DNA of 64,000 bases, taken from NCBI GenBank assembly GCA_965214625.1, contig OZ243962.1, forward strand, positions 2,356,001 to 2,420,000, given 5' to 3'. The DNA comes from G965214625 sp965214625 (GTDB lineage: Bacteria > Pseudomonadota > Gammaproteobacteria > Arenicellales > Poriferihabitantaceae). Under the pieces are notes generated by a model. The model saw only the letters and a list, made by a program, of their open reading frames with translations, searched no databases and was not told the origin of the DNA. The translations under genes and the position numbers were made by a program. Positions 52,375 to 61,575 of the stretch are shown here, one piece after another. Each line of letters begins with the position of its first letter. Within the stretch, counting starts at the first letter, position 1.

Positions 52375-54171
52375 ATGACCTATTACGCGCCGACAAGAGA
52401 TTTATATTTTGCCGTAACCGAATTGGCTGATCTGGAAGGAGTGAGAGCTCTGCCGGGTCATGAAGAGGCGACCGACGATTTGTTTTCCACTGTTTTGGAA
52501 GCCGCCGGAAGGTTTGCCGGTGAAGTGCTTGCCCCGATCAATCGCAATGGAGATGTGCAGGGTGCCAAACTGGAGCAGGGACGGGTGATGACCCCTGACG
52601 GATGGAAGGAAGCGTATCATCAATTTATTGAAGACGGATGGAATGGATTGCCGTTTGATCCCGAATACGGTGGTCAGGGGTTGCCTCGGGTTATTTCAGT
52701 CGCTGTTCAGGAAATCTGGTATGCCGCGAATATGGCATTTGGCCTTTGCCCCTTGTTGACCCAAGGCGCTATCGATGCATTGATGTCGCATGCGACGGCA
52801 GAACAAAAAGACCAATATCTGGGAAAGCTGGTTTCGGGTGAATGGACCGGAACGATGAATCTGACCGAACCCCAGGCCGGTTCCGACCTGAGTGGCGTCA
52901 AAACCAAGGCGGTTGCGCATGAGGATCATTATCTGATTACCGGTCAGAAAATATTTATCACGTATGGTGATCATGACCTGACCGATAATATTATTCACTT
53001 GGTTCTTGCGCGCACACCGGATGCGCCTCAGGGGATCAAGGGTATCTCGCTGTTTCTGGTGCCCAAATTCTTGCCTGACGAGAAGGGACATTATGTGGTC
53101 AGAAATGACATCGAGACGATCTCCTTGGAACATAAACTGGGGATTCATGGCAGCCCGACCGCGATGCTGGGCTACGGCACCCAAAAAGGGGGCGCCGTCG
53201 GCTATTTGGTCGGTGAAATCAACGAAGGACTCAGGTGCATGTTCACCATGATGAACGTTGCACGCCATACGGTCGGCATTCAGGGGTATGCCCTATCGGA
53301 AAGAGCCTATCAGCAGGCCGTCGCCTTCGCGTCGGAACGGGTGCAGGGCAGAGCGGTTGATGACCCGGCGGGCAGCCGGGTGAAGATTATTGAGCACCCT
53401 GATGTCAAACGACTGCTGCTGTTGCAAAAATGCCGCATTGAAACGCTAAGAGCGCTGTCCCTGGTCACGGCCTCGTCGATGGATAAAAGTGAGCGACACC
53501 CCGATCCGATCCAAAGACAACGCTATCGGGCATTGGTGGAAATCATGACTCCGATTGTGAAAGGCTATGCCACCGAGCTGGGCCTGGAGAATGTATCGCT
53601 TGCCCTCCAGGTGCACGGTGGGATGGGGTTTATTGAGGAGACCGGTGCGGCCCAGCATTATCGGGACCAGCGAATCACGCCCATTTATGAAGGGACGACC
53701 GGCATTCAGGCGATCGACCTTGTCGGAAGAAAACTGGTGCGCGATGGCGGGGTGATGGCAGCACAGGTCATTGAAATGATCCATCAGGACAGCCGCCTGT
53801 TTTCAAATGAGGCGCCGATATCAAGTATGGTGGTCTCCCTTGAAACGTCGATTGAGCAGCTTCAGTTCAGTATCCAATGCATTCTCAGGATGGCGAAACA
53901 AGACCCGAAGATTTCTGCTGCAGTCAGTGACCCGTATCTGCGACTTTGGGGCGTCATTGCCTGTGGTTGGCAAGCAGTCAAGGCTGCCGATATCGCGATC
54001 AGGAAGCGACAGTCGGGTTCGGATGACCCGTTCTATCAACACAAGATCGAGGTCGCGAAATTCTACTTTGCCGTCGAAATGCCGAAAGTGGACTATTATG
54101 TTCGTCTGATACGTGACAGTGGCGACATTGTTGCAAGGACGGATCAATCGCTGTTCGCCCTGTCGGGATAA
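52375..54171 (+). CDS. Acyl-CoA dehydrogenase, DmdC/FadE-like long form
   Basis: 598 residues from ATG 52375, where the family start MTYYAPTRDLYFAVTEL aligns; a 10-residue extension to 52345 is possible but atypical. Order: N-terminal helical domain, GTMNLTEPQAGSDL (FAD and substrate region), ISLEHKLGIHGSPTAMLGYG, MNVARHTVGIQG, LQVHGGMGFIEE and the catalytic glutamate in IYEGTTGIQAIDL, then the extra C-terminal domain. This is the branch that holds 3-methylmercaptopropionyl-CoA dehydrogenase (DmdC), part of DMSP demethylation, and long-chain acyl-CoA dehydrogenases. No dmdA, dmdB or dmdD is in the window, so the exact substrate stays open. Confidence 0.88.
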   Translation: MTYYAPTRDLYFAVTELADLEGVRALPGHEEATDDLFSTVLEAAGRFAGEVLAPINRNGDVQGAKLEQGRVMTPDGWKEAYHQFIEDGWNGLPFDPEYGGQGLPRVISVAVQEIWYAANMAFGLCPLLTQGAIDALMSHATAEQKDQYLGKLVSGEWTGTMNLTEPQAGSDLSGVKTKAVAHEDHYLITGQKIFITYGDHDLTDNIIHLVLARTPDAPQGIKGISLFLVPKFLPDEKGHYVVRNDIETISLEHKLGIHGSPTAMLGYGTQKGGAVGYLVGEINEGLRCMFTMMNVARHTVGIQGYALSERAYQQAVAFASERVQGRAVDDPAGSRVKIIEHPDVKRLLLLQKCRIETLRALSLVTASSMDKSERHPDPIQRQRYRALVEIMTPIVKGYATELGLENVSLALQVHGGMGFIEETGAAQHYRDQRITPIYEGTTGIQAIDLVGRKLVRDGGVMAAQVIEMIHQDSRLFSNEAPISSMVVSLETSIEQLQFSIQCILRMAKQDPKISAAVSDPYLRLWGVIACGWQAVKAADIAIRKRQSGSDDPFYQHKIEVAKFYFAVEMPKVDYYVRLIRDSGDIVARTDQSLFALSG

Positions 54172-54380
54172 ACCTGACCGGGCAGGTCAAGGGATCACAG
54201 CAATGCGGTGGAAGTGCAAGGAAGCGAAATTGGAGGGCGTGGTAACGGCGCTGCAATCTCTTTGACAGCCGTATTTTGGACTGACTTGAGGGCGATGCTG
54301 GAATACAACCGGAGTCCCCGGTTGATTCTGGGCGGACGGGGCGGGAGTGAACGCGCCAGCCTTGAGAGGTCCGCTGACCT

Positions 54381-55040
54381 TCAGCTGTTTCCCCTGACCT
54401 CGGCTGCTTTTGCGACCAGAAAGTTGATTACCTCAATGAGTTTCTCGTGGCTGCCGGCCAGCGATACGGAGGTTCGGTAACGGCCATCAACGATGATCGA
54501 GGGAACGCCCGAAATACCGTATTTCCGGGACATGACTTGGGCAAAATTAAGCTTGTTCTCTATTGCAAAGGATGAAAATGCATCGATGATGGACTGGCGG
54601 TCTGCGCCTTTTTCAGCCGCCCAGTCCGCTATCTTCTCAATGCTGTTGAGTTTCTTGCCTTCGGCATGCAGTGCCGTGAACAGCGCGGCATGCAGTTGTT
54701 CGACCAGTCCCAGGGTCTCGAACGTGTAGTAAACCCTGGCATGAAACGCCCACTGCTTGTTCAATACGGCGGGAATCAGCACAAATTCCGCATTCTCCGG
54801 TTTGGTTTTTACCCAGGCCAGCATGTACGGTTCGAGCCGGTAGCAGTGCGGGCACCGATACCAGAACAATTCGGCGACCTCGATTTTTTCGCCGGTCTGT
54901 ACGGGTTGGACCTCGGACAGCAATTCATAATGTCCTCCCTCGATAAAGGGTTCTTCCTGTGCGATAGCCGAGGCGGCAAACAAAAAGCCAAGGAAAGCGG
55001 TAACCGAAACGATTAAGTGATGATGGAGTCGTATTTGCAT
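54381..55040 (-). CDS. dsbA: Thiol:disulfide interchange protein DsbA
   Basis: 219 residues. Signal peptide MQIRLHHHLIVSVTAFLGFL, cleaved after AIA. The active site is Cys63-Pro-His-Cys66 (FWYRCPHCYRLEP), the classical CPHC of DsbA, and the cis-proline loop is GVPSIIVDGRY. It introduces disulfide bonds in periplasmic proteins and is reoxidised by DsbB. It is 34 bases downstream of mpl on the same strand, so the two may share a transcript. Confidence 0.94.
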   Translation of the reverse strand: MQIRLHHHLIVSVTAFLGFLFAASAIAQEEPFIEGGHYELLSEVQPVQTGEKIEVAELFWYRCPHCYRLEPYMLAWVKTKPENAEFVLIPAVLNKQWAFHARVYYTFETLGLVEQLHAALFTALHAEGKKLNSIEKIADWAAEKGADRQSIIDAFSSFAIENKLNFAQVMSRKYGISGVPSIIVDGRYRTSVSLAGSHEKLIEVINFLVAKAAEVRGNS

Positions 55041-55074
55041 GATTTGGTTTTAGGTTGAATGGTCGGACTCATTG

Positions 55075-56448
55075 TTATGACACTGAACGGGCAAAAGAGT
55101 TGCAAAGTTCTTTTATCCTTATCGGAATATCCTCGAAACTGCCATTACTCATGCAGAGGATAACGCTGTTTTTCCGCATCCGCAAACCGAGTGCAGCGAG
55201 CAGTTTCGCCTTTTCGTGATAGACGAGTAATGTCGCGTCTGTCGTGACTGCCTGTGAAATCCAGTCAAGCGGCTGCGTACTGTAGATGATCGCGGTATCC
55301 GCGGTATCCAACGCGGCTTTCAGCGTTTGTCCATGGTGCCCCATCCGCATGGTATTGGATCTCGGTTCGACAACGGCCGTGACATGCCGGTCTGGGTATT
55401 TGGCCTTGACGGCTTCGATCGTCAGCCTGATTGCGGTGGGATGATGGGCAAAGTCTTCGTACACACTCAGGGTGTGATCACTATAAAGCTGTTGCAATCT
55501 TCGCGCAGCAGGCTGATAGGTTGCCAGTGCGATCAGGGACCGGGGTGGGCTAAGGCCCAGTCGGTCGGCGGCAACAACTGCCGCCAGCGCATTTTGCATA
55601 TTATGTCGGCCGATACAGTTCCATTGGACACTCCCCGTTGGCTGTTGATGGCGGAAGATTTCGAACTCGGAACAATCTGCGGTGACTGCCTGGGCATACC
55701 ATTCACACTGCGGCGATGAGATTGAAAAAAAGCTCTGTTGGCTCCAGCAGCCGGAACGCAATACAGCCTGCAGGTTTTGATCATCCGCGTTGACCAGAAC
55801 GTGGCCCCGGGAAGGAACGATCCGGATGAGGTGATGAAACTGTGTCTTGATCTGTGCCAGATCAGAAAAGATGTCGGCATGGTCAAATTCGAGATTGTTG
55901 AGCACCGCGATCTCGGGCGCATAGTGGATGAACTTTGAACGCTTGTCAAAAAAGGCGGTATCGTATTCATCGGCCTCAATGACAAAGGGCATGCCGGTGC
56001 CAAGGCGTGCAGACTGCGCGAAATTGCCCGGTTGACCGCCGATCAGGAAGCCCGGAGAGAATCCGTTGATGTCCAGAATCCATGAGAGCATGGATGCGGT
56101 CGACGTTTTGCCATGGGTCCCTGCCACCGCGATCACCTGCCTTTGTTTCAGCACATGATCATGGAGCCACTGGGGACCCGATTGAAAACTCAGCTTTCGG
56201 TCAAGGACAGATTCGACCAGCGGATTCCCTCTCGACAATGCATTGCCAATAATGATGTGGTCTGTGTCGGATTCGATGTGGTTGGTGCAATAGTCCTGTT
56301 TCACACGAATACCGAGTCTATCGAGCAACGTGCTCATCGGGGGATAGGTTTTCGCGTCACAACCGTAAACATCATGACCGCTTGCCCGGGCAAGTTGGGC
56401 AATCCCCGCCATGAAAGTGCCGCAGATTCCCGCAATCAATATTTTCAT
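55075..56448 (-). CDS. mpl: UDP-N-acetylmuramate:L-alanyl-gamma-D-glutamyl-meso-diaminopimelate ligase
   Basis: 457 residues. Recycles murein tripeptide by joining it to UDP-MurNAc. The N-terminal Mur ligase domain starts KILIAGICGTFMAGIAQLAR; the ATP loop is AVAGTHGKTSTASML; the central domain has VIEADEYDTAFFDKRSK and LNNLEFDHADIF, Mpl hallmarks; the C-terminal domain has YEDFAHHPTAIRLT and EPRSNTMRMG. Length equals that of E. coli Mpl (457). It is the first gene of a probable mpl-dsbA unit. Confidence 0.96.
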   Translation of the reverse strand: MKILIAGICGTFMAGIAQLARASGHDVYGCDAKTYPPMSTLLDRLGIRVKQDYCTNHIESDTDHIIIGNALSRGNPLVESVLDRKLSFQSGPQWLHDHVLKQRQVIAVAGTHGKTSTASMLSWILDINGFSPGFLIGGQPGNFAQSARLGTGMPFVIEADEYDTAFFDKRSKFIHYAPEIAVLNNLEFDHADIFSDLAQIKTQFHHLIRIVPSRGHVLVNADDQNLQAVLRSGCWSQQSFFSISSPQCEWYAQAVTADCSEFEIFRHQQPTGSVQWNCIGRHNMQNALAAVVAADRLGLSPPRSLIALATYQPAARRLQQLYSDHTLSVYEDFAHHPTAIRLTIEAVKAKYPDRHVTAVVEPRSNTMRMGHHGQTLKAALDTADTAIIYSTQPLDWISQAVTTDATLLVYHEKAKLLAALGLRMRKNSVILCMSNGSFEDIPIRIKELCNSFARSVS

Positions 56449-56759
56449 CTCAGGCGGTCTTAAGAAGCTGTTCGGAAGTAATCAGAAACCTGTATTCACA
56501 CAAAACGCACTCTATTGATCAAATTATATATCGAAAGGGTTATCAAGATGACGTTCAAGGCATCCATTTCAACGGATTCATCCGGGACGGTCATATTGTT
56601 TTCCGTCGGTGGGCTCCCGTAGCCGACTGGAATTGGCAGACGGTGGCCTGTTTCCCCGCTTCGACGGTCAACGCGCCTTGGGTAACCGTTCCGTGTTGGT
56701 GCAATACATCCAAAACCGCGAACATCCAAGTCGGGGATTGACCGGCGAGAGATGATATC
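56449..56759. other. Intergenic stretch between divergent mpl and rnd
   Basis: About 310 bases that must hold both promoters. The AT-rich patch near 56510-56545 is a likely promoter zone for mpl on the minus strand, but no clear consensus could be fixed. No gene or repeat was recognised. Confidence 0.4.
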
Positions 56760-57863
56760 ATGTGTCCGATGGATGCCAAGTCAATGATCACCACTGCAAG
56801 CGAACTGGCCCAGGTTTGCGATGCGATTCGTCAAAGTGACTGGGTGGGCCTTGATACCGAGTTCTTGAGAACCCAAACCTATTTTCCCAGATTGTGCCTG
56901 ATTCAGCTGAGCACCTCGGAGGGGCAATTTTGTATCGACCCATTGGCGATCGAGGACCTAGGTCCGCTGAATGCGTTATTGCAAAATTCGGATATCGTCA
57001 AAATCATTCATTCCAGCCGGCAAGATCTTGAAGCACTGGATTTGCGGTTGTCTGACCCGTTGTGCAATTTATATGATACGCAGATAGCAGCTGCTTTTTG
57101 CAGTGTCGAGAGTCAGGTCAGTTATGCTTTTCTGGTTGACAAAGTCTGTAACGTGAGACTGGACAAGGCGCATACCCGGACCGACTGGCATGTCAGGCCG
57201 TTGTCTATCGCCCAATTGCGCTATGCGATTGATGATGTGCGCTACCTGGGCCAGTTGAAACATTATTTCGATCAAAAGCTCCGGGAAGTCGGGCGTTTGG
57301 AATGGCATCGCCAGGAATGTGAGCTGGCTTCGGCACCCCAAACGTATCGAATCAATCCATCGGATGCCTGGATGAGATTGAAGGGCGGAGCCAGTCTGGA
57401 AACGCGATATCAGTCCTGTGCAAAAGCACTTGCAATATGGAGAGAACGACGGGCACAGCAAAAAAACAGGCCGCGGGAATGGATATTACCGTCTCGGGTT
57501 TTGTTGGAGATTTGCAAGCGGTGTCCTCGAACGGAAAGGCAACTTGCCCGAATTGATGGCATGGGGGGTGCCAGGGCACACCGCATAGGCAGTGAAATTA
57601 TTGAGCTTGTGCGCAGGCATGCCGATTCCGCAGAGAATATGCCTGTCTGGCCAAATCATAGGTTGAGCCGTGACAAGAGAAAGCAGGCGAGCGAAATCAT
57701 GAAACTACTGAAATCGACGGCGGAGACAATGAACCTGTGTCAATCGTTATTGGCCAACCGTCTGGACGTGGAAATGTTTATTGGTGGCGAGAGGGACCTA
57801 CCGCTGTTCAGGGGATGGCGGCGAGCGTTGATTGGTGGAGAAATACTGGCCCGATATGCTTGA
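56760..57863 (+). CDS. rnd: Ribonuclease D
   Basis: 367 residues; E. coli RNase D has 375. 3'-to-5' exoribonuclease that trims tRNA precursors. DEDD catalytic residues are visible: Asp and Glu in VGLDTEFLRTQTYFPRLCLI, Asp in HSSRQDLEALD and the fourth Asp plus Tyr in AIDDVRYLGQLK. The HRDC domain follows (REWILPSRVLLEICKRCPRT, near residues 240-270), and a second HRDC-like helical part closes the protein. ATG at 56760 is used; the Met at 56769 is also possible. Confidence 0.92.
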   Translation: MCPMDAKSMITTASELAQVCDAIRQSDWVGLDTEFLRTQTYFPRLCLIQLSTSEGQFCIDPLAIEDLGPLNALLQNSDIVKIIHSSRQDLEALDLRLSDPLCNLYDTQIAAAFCSVESQVSYAFLVDKVCNVRLDKAHTRTDWHVRPLSIAQLRYAIDDVRYLGQLKHYFDQKLREVGRLEWHRQECELASAPQTYRINPSDAWMRLKGGASLETRYQSCAKALAIWRERRAQQKNRPREWILPSRVLLEICKRCPRTERQLARIDGMGGARAHRIGSEIIELVRRHADSAENMPVWPNHRLSRDKRKQASEIMKLLKSTAETMNLCQSLLANRLDVEMFIGGERDLPLFRGWRRALIGGEILARYA

Positions 57864-57948
57864 AGGGTGTGTCATGGCATGCACCGCCCGGTGTGCCTGC
57901 GTCAGTCCCCCGTCAACAGTGCGCCGACCCCAGTGGATGACGAAGAGG

Positions 57949-59109
57949 TCAGTTTTTTTCGCGCGGACGGGGCAACAGAACGATCAGGCGAACGGGTTCT
58001 TTCATGATGCCGGCTGATCGTTCGGCGGCTTTCCCATGGCCCCAGAACAGGTCAACCCGAAGCGTTCCCTTGATAGCGCCCCCCGTATCCTGTGCCAATA
58101 CCAGGCGGTGATAGGGAATGTCGGGCTGACCGGGCTGGTTGGTCATTAACCAGACCGGGGTACCCAGAGCAATGGCCCCGGGATCAATGGCGATGCTGCG
58201 TTGTGGTGTCAGTGGGACATTCAGTGAACCGATCGGCCCGTCTTGTGGCTGTTCTCGAAGCACAAAGAAGACATAGCTCGGATTGCGGTTGAGCAGAGCC
58301 TCCGCTTTGTCGGGATGGTTGTCGAGCCACTGTCGTATCGAGAAAAGCGAAATATCCTCCCGCTTAATCTCGTTTTGCTGTAACAGGACTCGCCCAATCG
58401 GGACATAGGGGTGGCCATTTTGGTTTTGATATCCCACGCCGACCAACTGCCCATCAGGCAGGACAACCCGTCCCGATCCTTGAATTTGAAGGAAGAACGC
58501 ATCATCCCGGTTGTCCACCCAGATCAACTCTTCCCCGGACAACAATGAGCGATCTGACTCGATTTCACGACGGGAATAAAACGGAACGACTTTCTTTCCC
58601 TGAAGACGACCTCGTATTCGCTTGCCTTTCAATGCCGGGTACAGTGCACCGAGATCCACGGTCAGCAGGGACGCGGGTTCTTTGTACAGCGGATATCGGT
58701 ATCTCTCCGAGGGCGTTTTGCTTCCGAAAAGTAGCGGTTCATAATAGCCCGTGGCCAATCCGGTCGCCTTGTCGGTACTTCCGTTGAACGCATGGGGAGA
58801 AAACAGGGTTTCAAAAAATTGCCGGACTTGCAGGTCAGTGGGGCGGGACATCGTGCGGGCTGTTTGGCAGATATGATCCCAGGGAGTCTTCCCGGACAAG
58901 GCCTGGCAGTTATGAAGCAGTGCGGGCCAGATTTCGGCATGGCGGTCTGTCTCCCAGCCGGGCACATCCGCCCACTTGACCTGTTCACCGATACCGGGTT
59001 TCGGAGGAGGGGCTTTCAGAACCGTCGTACATCCTGCGGCAAGCAGCACGAGGCACAGCGTGACGACCCGAAAACAGATGCGTGCCGGCCGATAGAAAAG
59101 CTCAGTCAT
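57949..59109 (-). CDS. mltA: Membrane-bound lytic murein transglycosylase A
   Basis: 386 residues. A lipoprotein signal peptide ends in the lipobox LLAAGC (Cys near 27), so it is anchored to the outer membrane. It cleaves peptidoglycan glycan strands to 1,6-anhydromuropeptides. The MltA domain includes ATGYYEPLLFGSKTPSERYR and ELIWVDNRDDAFFLQIQGSG; the 3D domain holds the catalytic aspartate in GAIKGTLRVDLFWGHG. Its start overlaps the end of the aminotransferase gene by 8 bases, so the two are likely co-transcribed. Confidence 0.94.
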   Translation of the reverse strand: MTELFYRPARICFRVVTLCLVLLAAGCTTVLKAPPPKPGIGEQVKWADVPGWETDRHAEIWPALLHNCQALSGKTPWDHICQTARTMSRPTDLQVRQFFETLFSPHAFNGSTDKATGLATGYYEPLLFGSKTPSERYRYPLYKEPASLLTVDLGALYPALKGKRIRGRLQGKKVVPFYSRREIESDRSLLSGEELIWVDNRDDAFFLQIQGSGRVVLPDGQLVGVGYQNQNGHPYVPIGRVLLQQNEIKREDISLFSIRQWLDNHPDKAEALLNRNPSYVFFVLREQPQDGPIGSLNVPLTPQRSIAIDPGAIALGTPVWLMTNQPGQPDIPYHRLVLAQDTGGAIKGTLRVDLFWGHGKAAERSAGIMKEPVRLIVLLPRPREKN

Positions 59110-60418
59110 CGGCGGCAGCCAGCCGGATACAGGTTGTCAGTGCTTCGGTTGCCTGACGCACGGCTTCTAACTCGGGGAAGGTGGGAGCGATACGAATATG
59201 CCGGTCGAGCGGATCGTGGCCATAGGGGAAAGGGGCACCGGCCGCCGTCAGCCTGACACCGGCACGTCCGGCCAGATCAATCACGCGTCTGGCGTGGCCG
59301 GTCTGTACCGTCAGGTCGATGAAGTAGCCGCCCTTGGGTCGGGACCACTCGGCAATGCCAAGCCCCGACAATTGATGCTGAAGAATTTCCGCAACCAGAT
59401 CAAATTTTGGCTTGACCAATTGGGCATGCCTCGTCATATGGGTCCGCAATCCTTCAATATTGCCAAAAAAGGCAAGGTGTCTCAGTTGATTGACCTTGTC
59501 GGGGCCGATACTCTGTACGCTCAAGTGTCTTTTGGCATCGGCAATATTGGCGGTGCTGCCGGCCATGGCGGCCACGCCGGCACCGGGCAGCGTCATTTTT
59601 GACGTGGAGGCAAACTGGATGACCCGGTCACTGTTGTCGGCAGTCATCGCTATCTCGGCAATATTCTCCAATGCCGGTTTCGCGCCTTCAAAATGATGTT
59701 CTGCGTAGGCGTTATCCCATAAAATGCGAAAATCGGTTGCAGCGGTTTTCATTGTCGCCAGGCGCCGCACGACATCCGATGAATAGCAGCAACCCGTTGG
59801 GTTGCTGTGCAGGGGGACGCACCATATCCCCTTGATGGAGGCATCTTCACTGACCAGGCTTTCCACCTGATTCATGTCGGGTCCACGGTCGGTCATGTCG
59901 ATGTTCAAGAGCCGGAACCCCAAATGTTCGGTGATCAGGAAATGGCGATCATAGCCCGGCGTCGGACACAAGAATTTTCGCTGTGTGTCCTGATTCCAGG
60001 GTCCGGAGCCACCGGGTACGCCGAACTGGCAGGCTCGCTGCAGGGTCTCGTACATCATCGTCAGGCTGGAATTGCCTCCCACCAGCACATTGTCCGGATG
60101 GACTTCGAGTATGCCGGCGAACAGTGTTTTGATGCCGGGAAGTCCATCGAGCCCCCCGTAATTACGTGTATCCGTGCCGTTTTGATCCCGATAATGATGA
60201 CCGGGCAGGGTGAGTAGGGGATTGGAAAGATCCAACTGTGAAGCAGAAGGTTTCCCCCGTGTCATGTCCAAAGACAATGACAGTGACAACAGGTGTTGGT
60301 ATGCCTCGAGGCATCGTTGTCGTTGCAGTGGCATTGTGGTTGTGTCTGGAGTCATCCTGTCGCGATAAGATCGGTAGAAAAGCCGGATTCTACCAGTTCC
60401 ACTGAAAGAAATTTGCAA
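59102..60418 (-). CDS. Aminotransferase, class Ic aspartate-aminotransferase-like (Aminotran_MocR family)
   Basis: 438 residues in the longest frame; Met at 60355 (MTPDTTTMPLQRQRCLEAY) is the likelier start, giving 417. The pattern LDMTRGKPSASQLDLS, NYGGLDGLPGIKTLF, VGGNSSLTMMYETL, CPTPGYDRHF, LHSNPTGCCYS and the PLP lysine in FASTSKMTLPGAGVA define the PF12897 group, shown in other bacteria to be a distinct (type Ic) aspartate aminotransferase. There is no DNA-binding domain despite the Pfam name. It lies directly upstream of mltA, overlapping by 8 bases. Confidence 0.85.
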   Translation of the reverse strand: MQISFSGTGRIRLFYRSYRDRMTPDTTTMPLQRQRCLEAYQHLLSLSLSLDMTRGKPSASQLDLSNPLLTLPGHHYRDQNGTDTRNYGGLDGLPGIKTLFAGILEVHPDNVLVGGNSSLTMMYETLQRACQFGVPGGSGPWNQDTQRKFLCPTPGYDRHFLITEHLGFRLLNIDMTDRGPDMNQVESLVSEDASIKGIWCVPLHSNPTGCCYSSDVVRRLATMKTAATDFRILWDNAYAEHHFEGAKPALENIAEIAMTADNSDRVIQFASTSKMTLPGAGVAAMAGSTANIADAKRHLSVQSIGPDKVNQLRHLAFFGNIEGLRTHMTRHAQLVKPKFDLVAEILQHQLSGLGIAEWSRPKGGYFIDLTVQTGHARRVIDLAGRAGVRLTAAGAPFPYGHDPLDRHIRIAPTFPELEAVRQATEALTTCIRLAAADD

Positions 60419-60666
60419 TTGATTCCAGTTTCCAACACCAGCGGTCAGGGTATTGGCTGATGTAGCGAATCAAGGATCAAGGCACCCATTTTCGACGCAT
60501 GTGCTGACCCGGATGTGTGTCGGAGCGGAGTCATCCTGTACCGGGGGTCGACGGCTTGTCCGATGTCTCACCGGGGTTTTTTTACAGGGTTTTTTTATGT
60601 ACTTGCTTGGCAATTCGCAGTACAATCACGCCCCCGTTTGATGAAGTCCATTGGGAGTTGATTTGT
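60419..60666 (+). promoter_or_regulatory. Leader and likely promoter zone of rpsU
   Basis: Between the divergent aminotransferase and rpsU. The T-rich stretch near 60575-60600 and TACAAT at 60621 are compatible with an rpsU promoter whose -10 is TACAAT, but TTGCTT lies only 12 bases upstream, too close for a standard -35, so the promoter is only suggested. Confidence 0.3.
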
Positions 60667-60882
60667 ATGCCATTTGTTCAAGTTCGACAAAACGAACCGT
60701 TTGATATTATTTTGCGACGATTCCGTCGTGCCTGTGAGAGGGCTGGCGTGTTCACAGAATCACGCCGCCGACAGTGTTATGAAAAACCCACCACCATTCG
60801 AAAGCGTGACAGCGATGCGGCCGTTCGCAGGGAAATGAAGCGAGTCTCACGTCAACAGGCCAGACGGAAACGACTTTACTAG
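60667..60882 (+). CDS. rpsU: 30S ribosomal protein S21
   Basis: 71 residues from ATG 60667; the frame is open upstream, but family members start MPFVQVR or MPVIKVR. Contains NEPFDIILRRFRRACERAG, FTESRRRQCYEKPTTIRKR and the basic tail QQARRKRLY. S21 helps 30S subunits start on natural mRNAs. It is followed after 20 bases by yqeY, as in many proteobacteria. Confidence 0.97.
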   Translation: MPFVQVRQNEPFDIILRRFRRACERAGVFTESRRRQCYEKPTTIRKRDSDAAVRREMKRVSRQQARRKRLY

Positions 60883-60902
60883 GCACTGTCGGTTCTGTCG
60901 AG

Positions 60903-61352
60903 ATGATGATGCTCAAGGACCGCATTCTGGCGGATATGAAAACCGCGATGAAACAGCGCGATTCGGTCTCATTGGAAGCGATCAGGTTGCTTCGCGCGGA
61001 GATACAAAGAAAGCAGGTCGACTGGAAGCGGGAACTGACCGAGCAGGAAGTCACTCAGGTCATTCAAAAAATGGTGAAGCAGTCGACCGATGCCATGGCA
61101 CAGTTTAGCAAAGGCCAACGGGATGACCTGGTCGACAAGGAGCGATCGCATGTTGCCGTTTTGGAAAACTATCTTCCTGAAAAACTGCCCGTGGAAGAGG
61201 TCGAAACACTGATCGAACAGGCCATTCAATCGGCTGATGCCTGTTCAATCAAGGATATGGGAAAAGTGATGACGATTTTGAAATCTACCGTACAAGGCAG
61301 AACAGATATGGCACAAGTCAGTCTCCGGGTAAAATCCCTGCTGTCCGGGTGA
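60903..61352 (+). CDS. yqeY: GatB/YqeY domain protein
   Basis: 149 residues. The YqeY fold matches the tRNA-binding tail domain of GatB: MLKDRILADMKTAMKQRDS, SLEAIRLLRAEIQRKQVD, VIQKMVKQSTDAMAQF, LENYLPEKLPVEEVETLIEQ and DMGKVMTILKSTVQGRTDM. Biochemical role is not firmly known. It usually lies between rpsU and dnaG-rpoD; here dnaG does not follow, and a hairpin closes the unit. Confidence 0.93.
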   Translation: MMMLKDRILADMKTAMKQRDSVSLEAIRLLRAEIQRKQVDWKRELTEQEVTQVIQKMVKQSTDAMAQFSKGQRDDLVDKERSHVAVLENYLPEKLPVEEVETLIEQAIQSADACSIKDMGKVMTILKSTVQGRTDMAQVSLRVKSLLSG

Positions 61353-61404
61353 CCAGAGCGGGGCAACCGGACCGAATGATTTGTCCGGTTGAGTAGCCTG
61401 CCGT

Positions 61405-61433
61405 GGTGAGCCTTGAGCTATGCAAGGCTCACC
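61405..61433. terminator. Hairpin after yqeY
   Basis: GGTGAGCCTT and AAGGCTCACC form a perfect 10-base stem with a 9-base loop, 52 bases after the yqeY stop and in the gap to the convergent znuA. There is no T tract on either side. It is a plausible bidirectional end for both transcripts. Confidence 0.55.
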
Positions 61434-61575
61434 GCAGGGTGCCTCGCGCCGGTTGTTCACCGTCTCACTGGGGACGATCACATGTTTTATCGGCGCTGAT
61501 TTGATGAGGGTGCGGTGCGTCGATGATCGATACGCGTTTCACCACCATTTTTCTGTGAGCAAGTTTTGTCCGTAC

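Noticed and set aside
52375..54171. Evidence for a complete DMSP demethylation pathway
   Set aside because: Only a DmdC-like enzyme is present; dmdA, dmdB and dmdD were not found in the window.
59102..60418. Calling the aminotransferase a MocR transcription factor from its Pfam family name
   Set aside because: No GntR winged helix is present; the protein starts directly with the aminotransferase fold.
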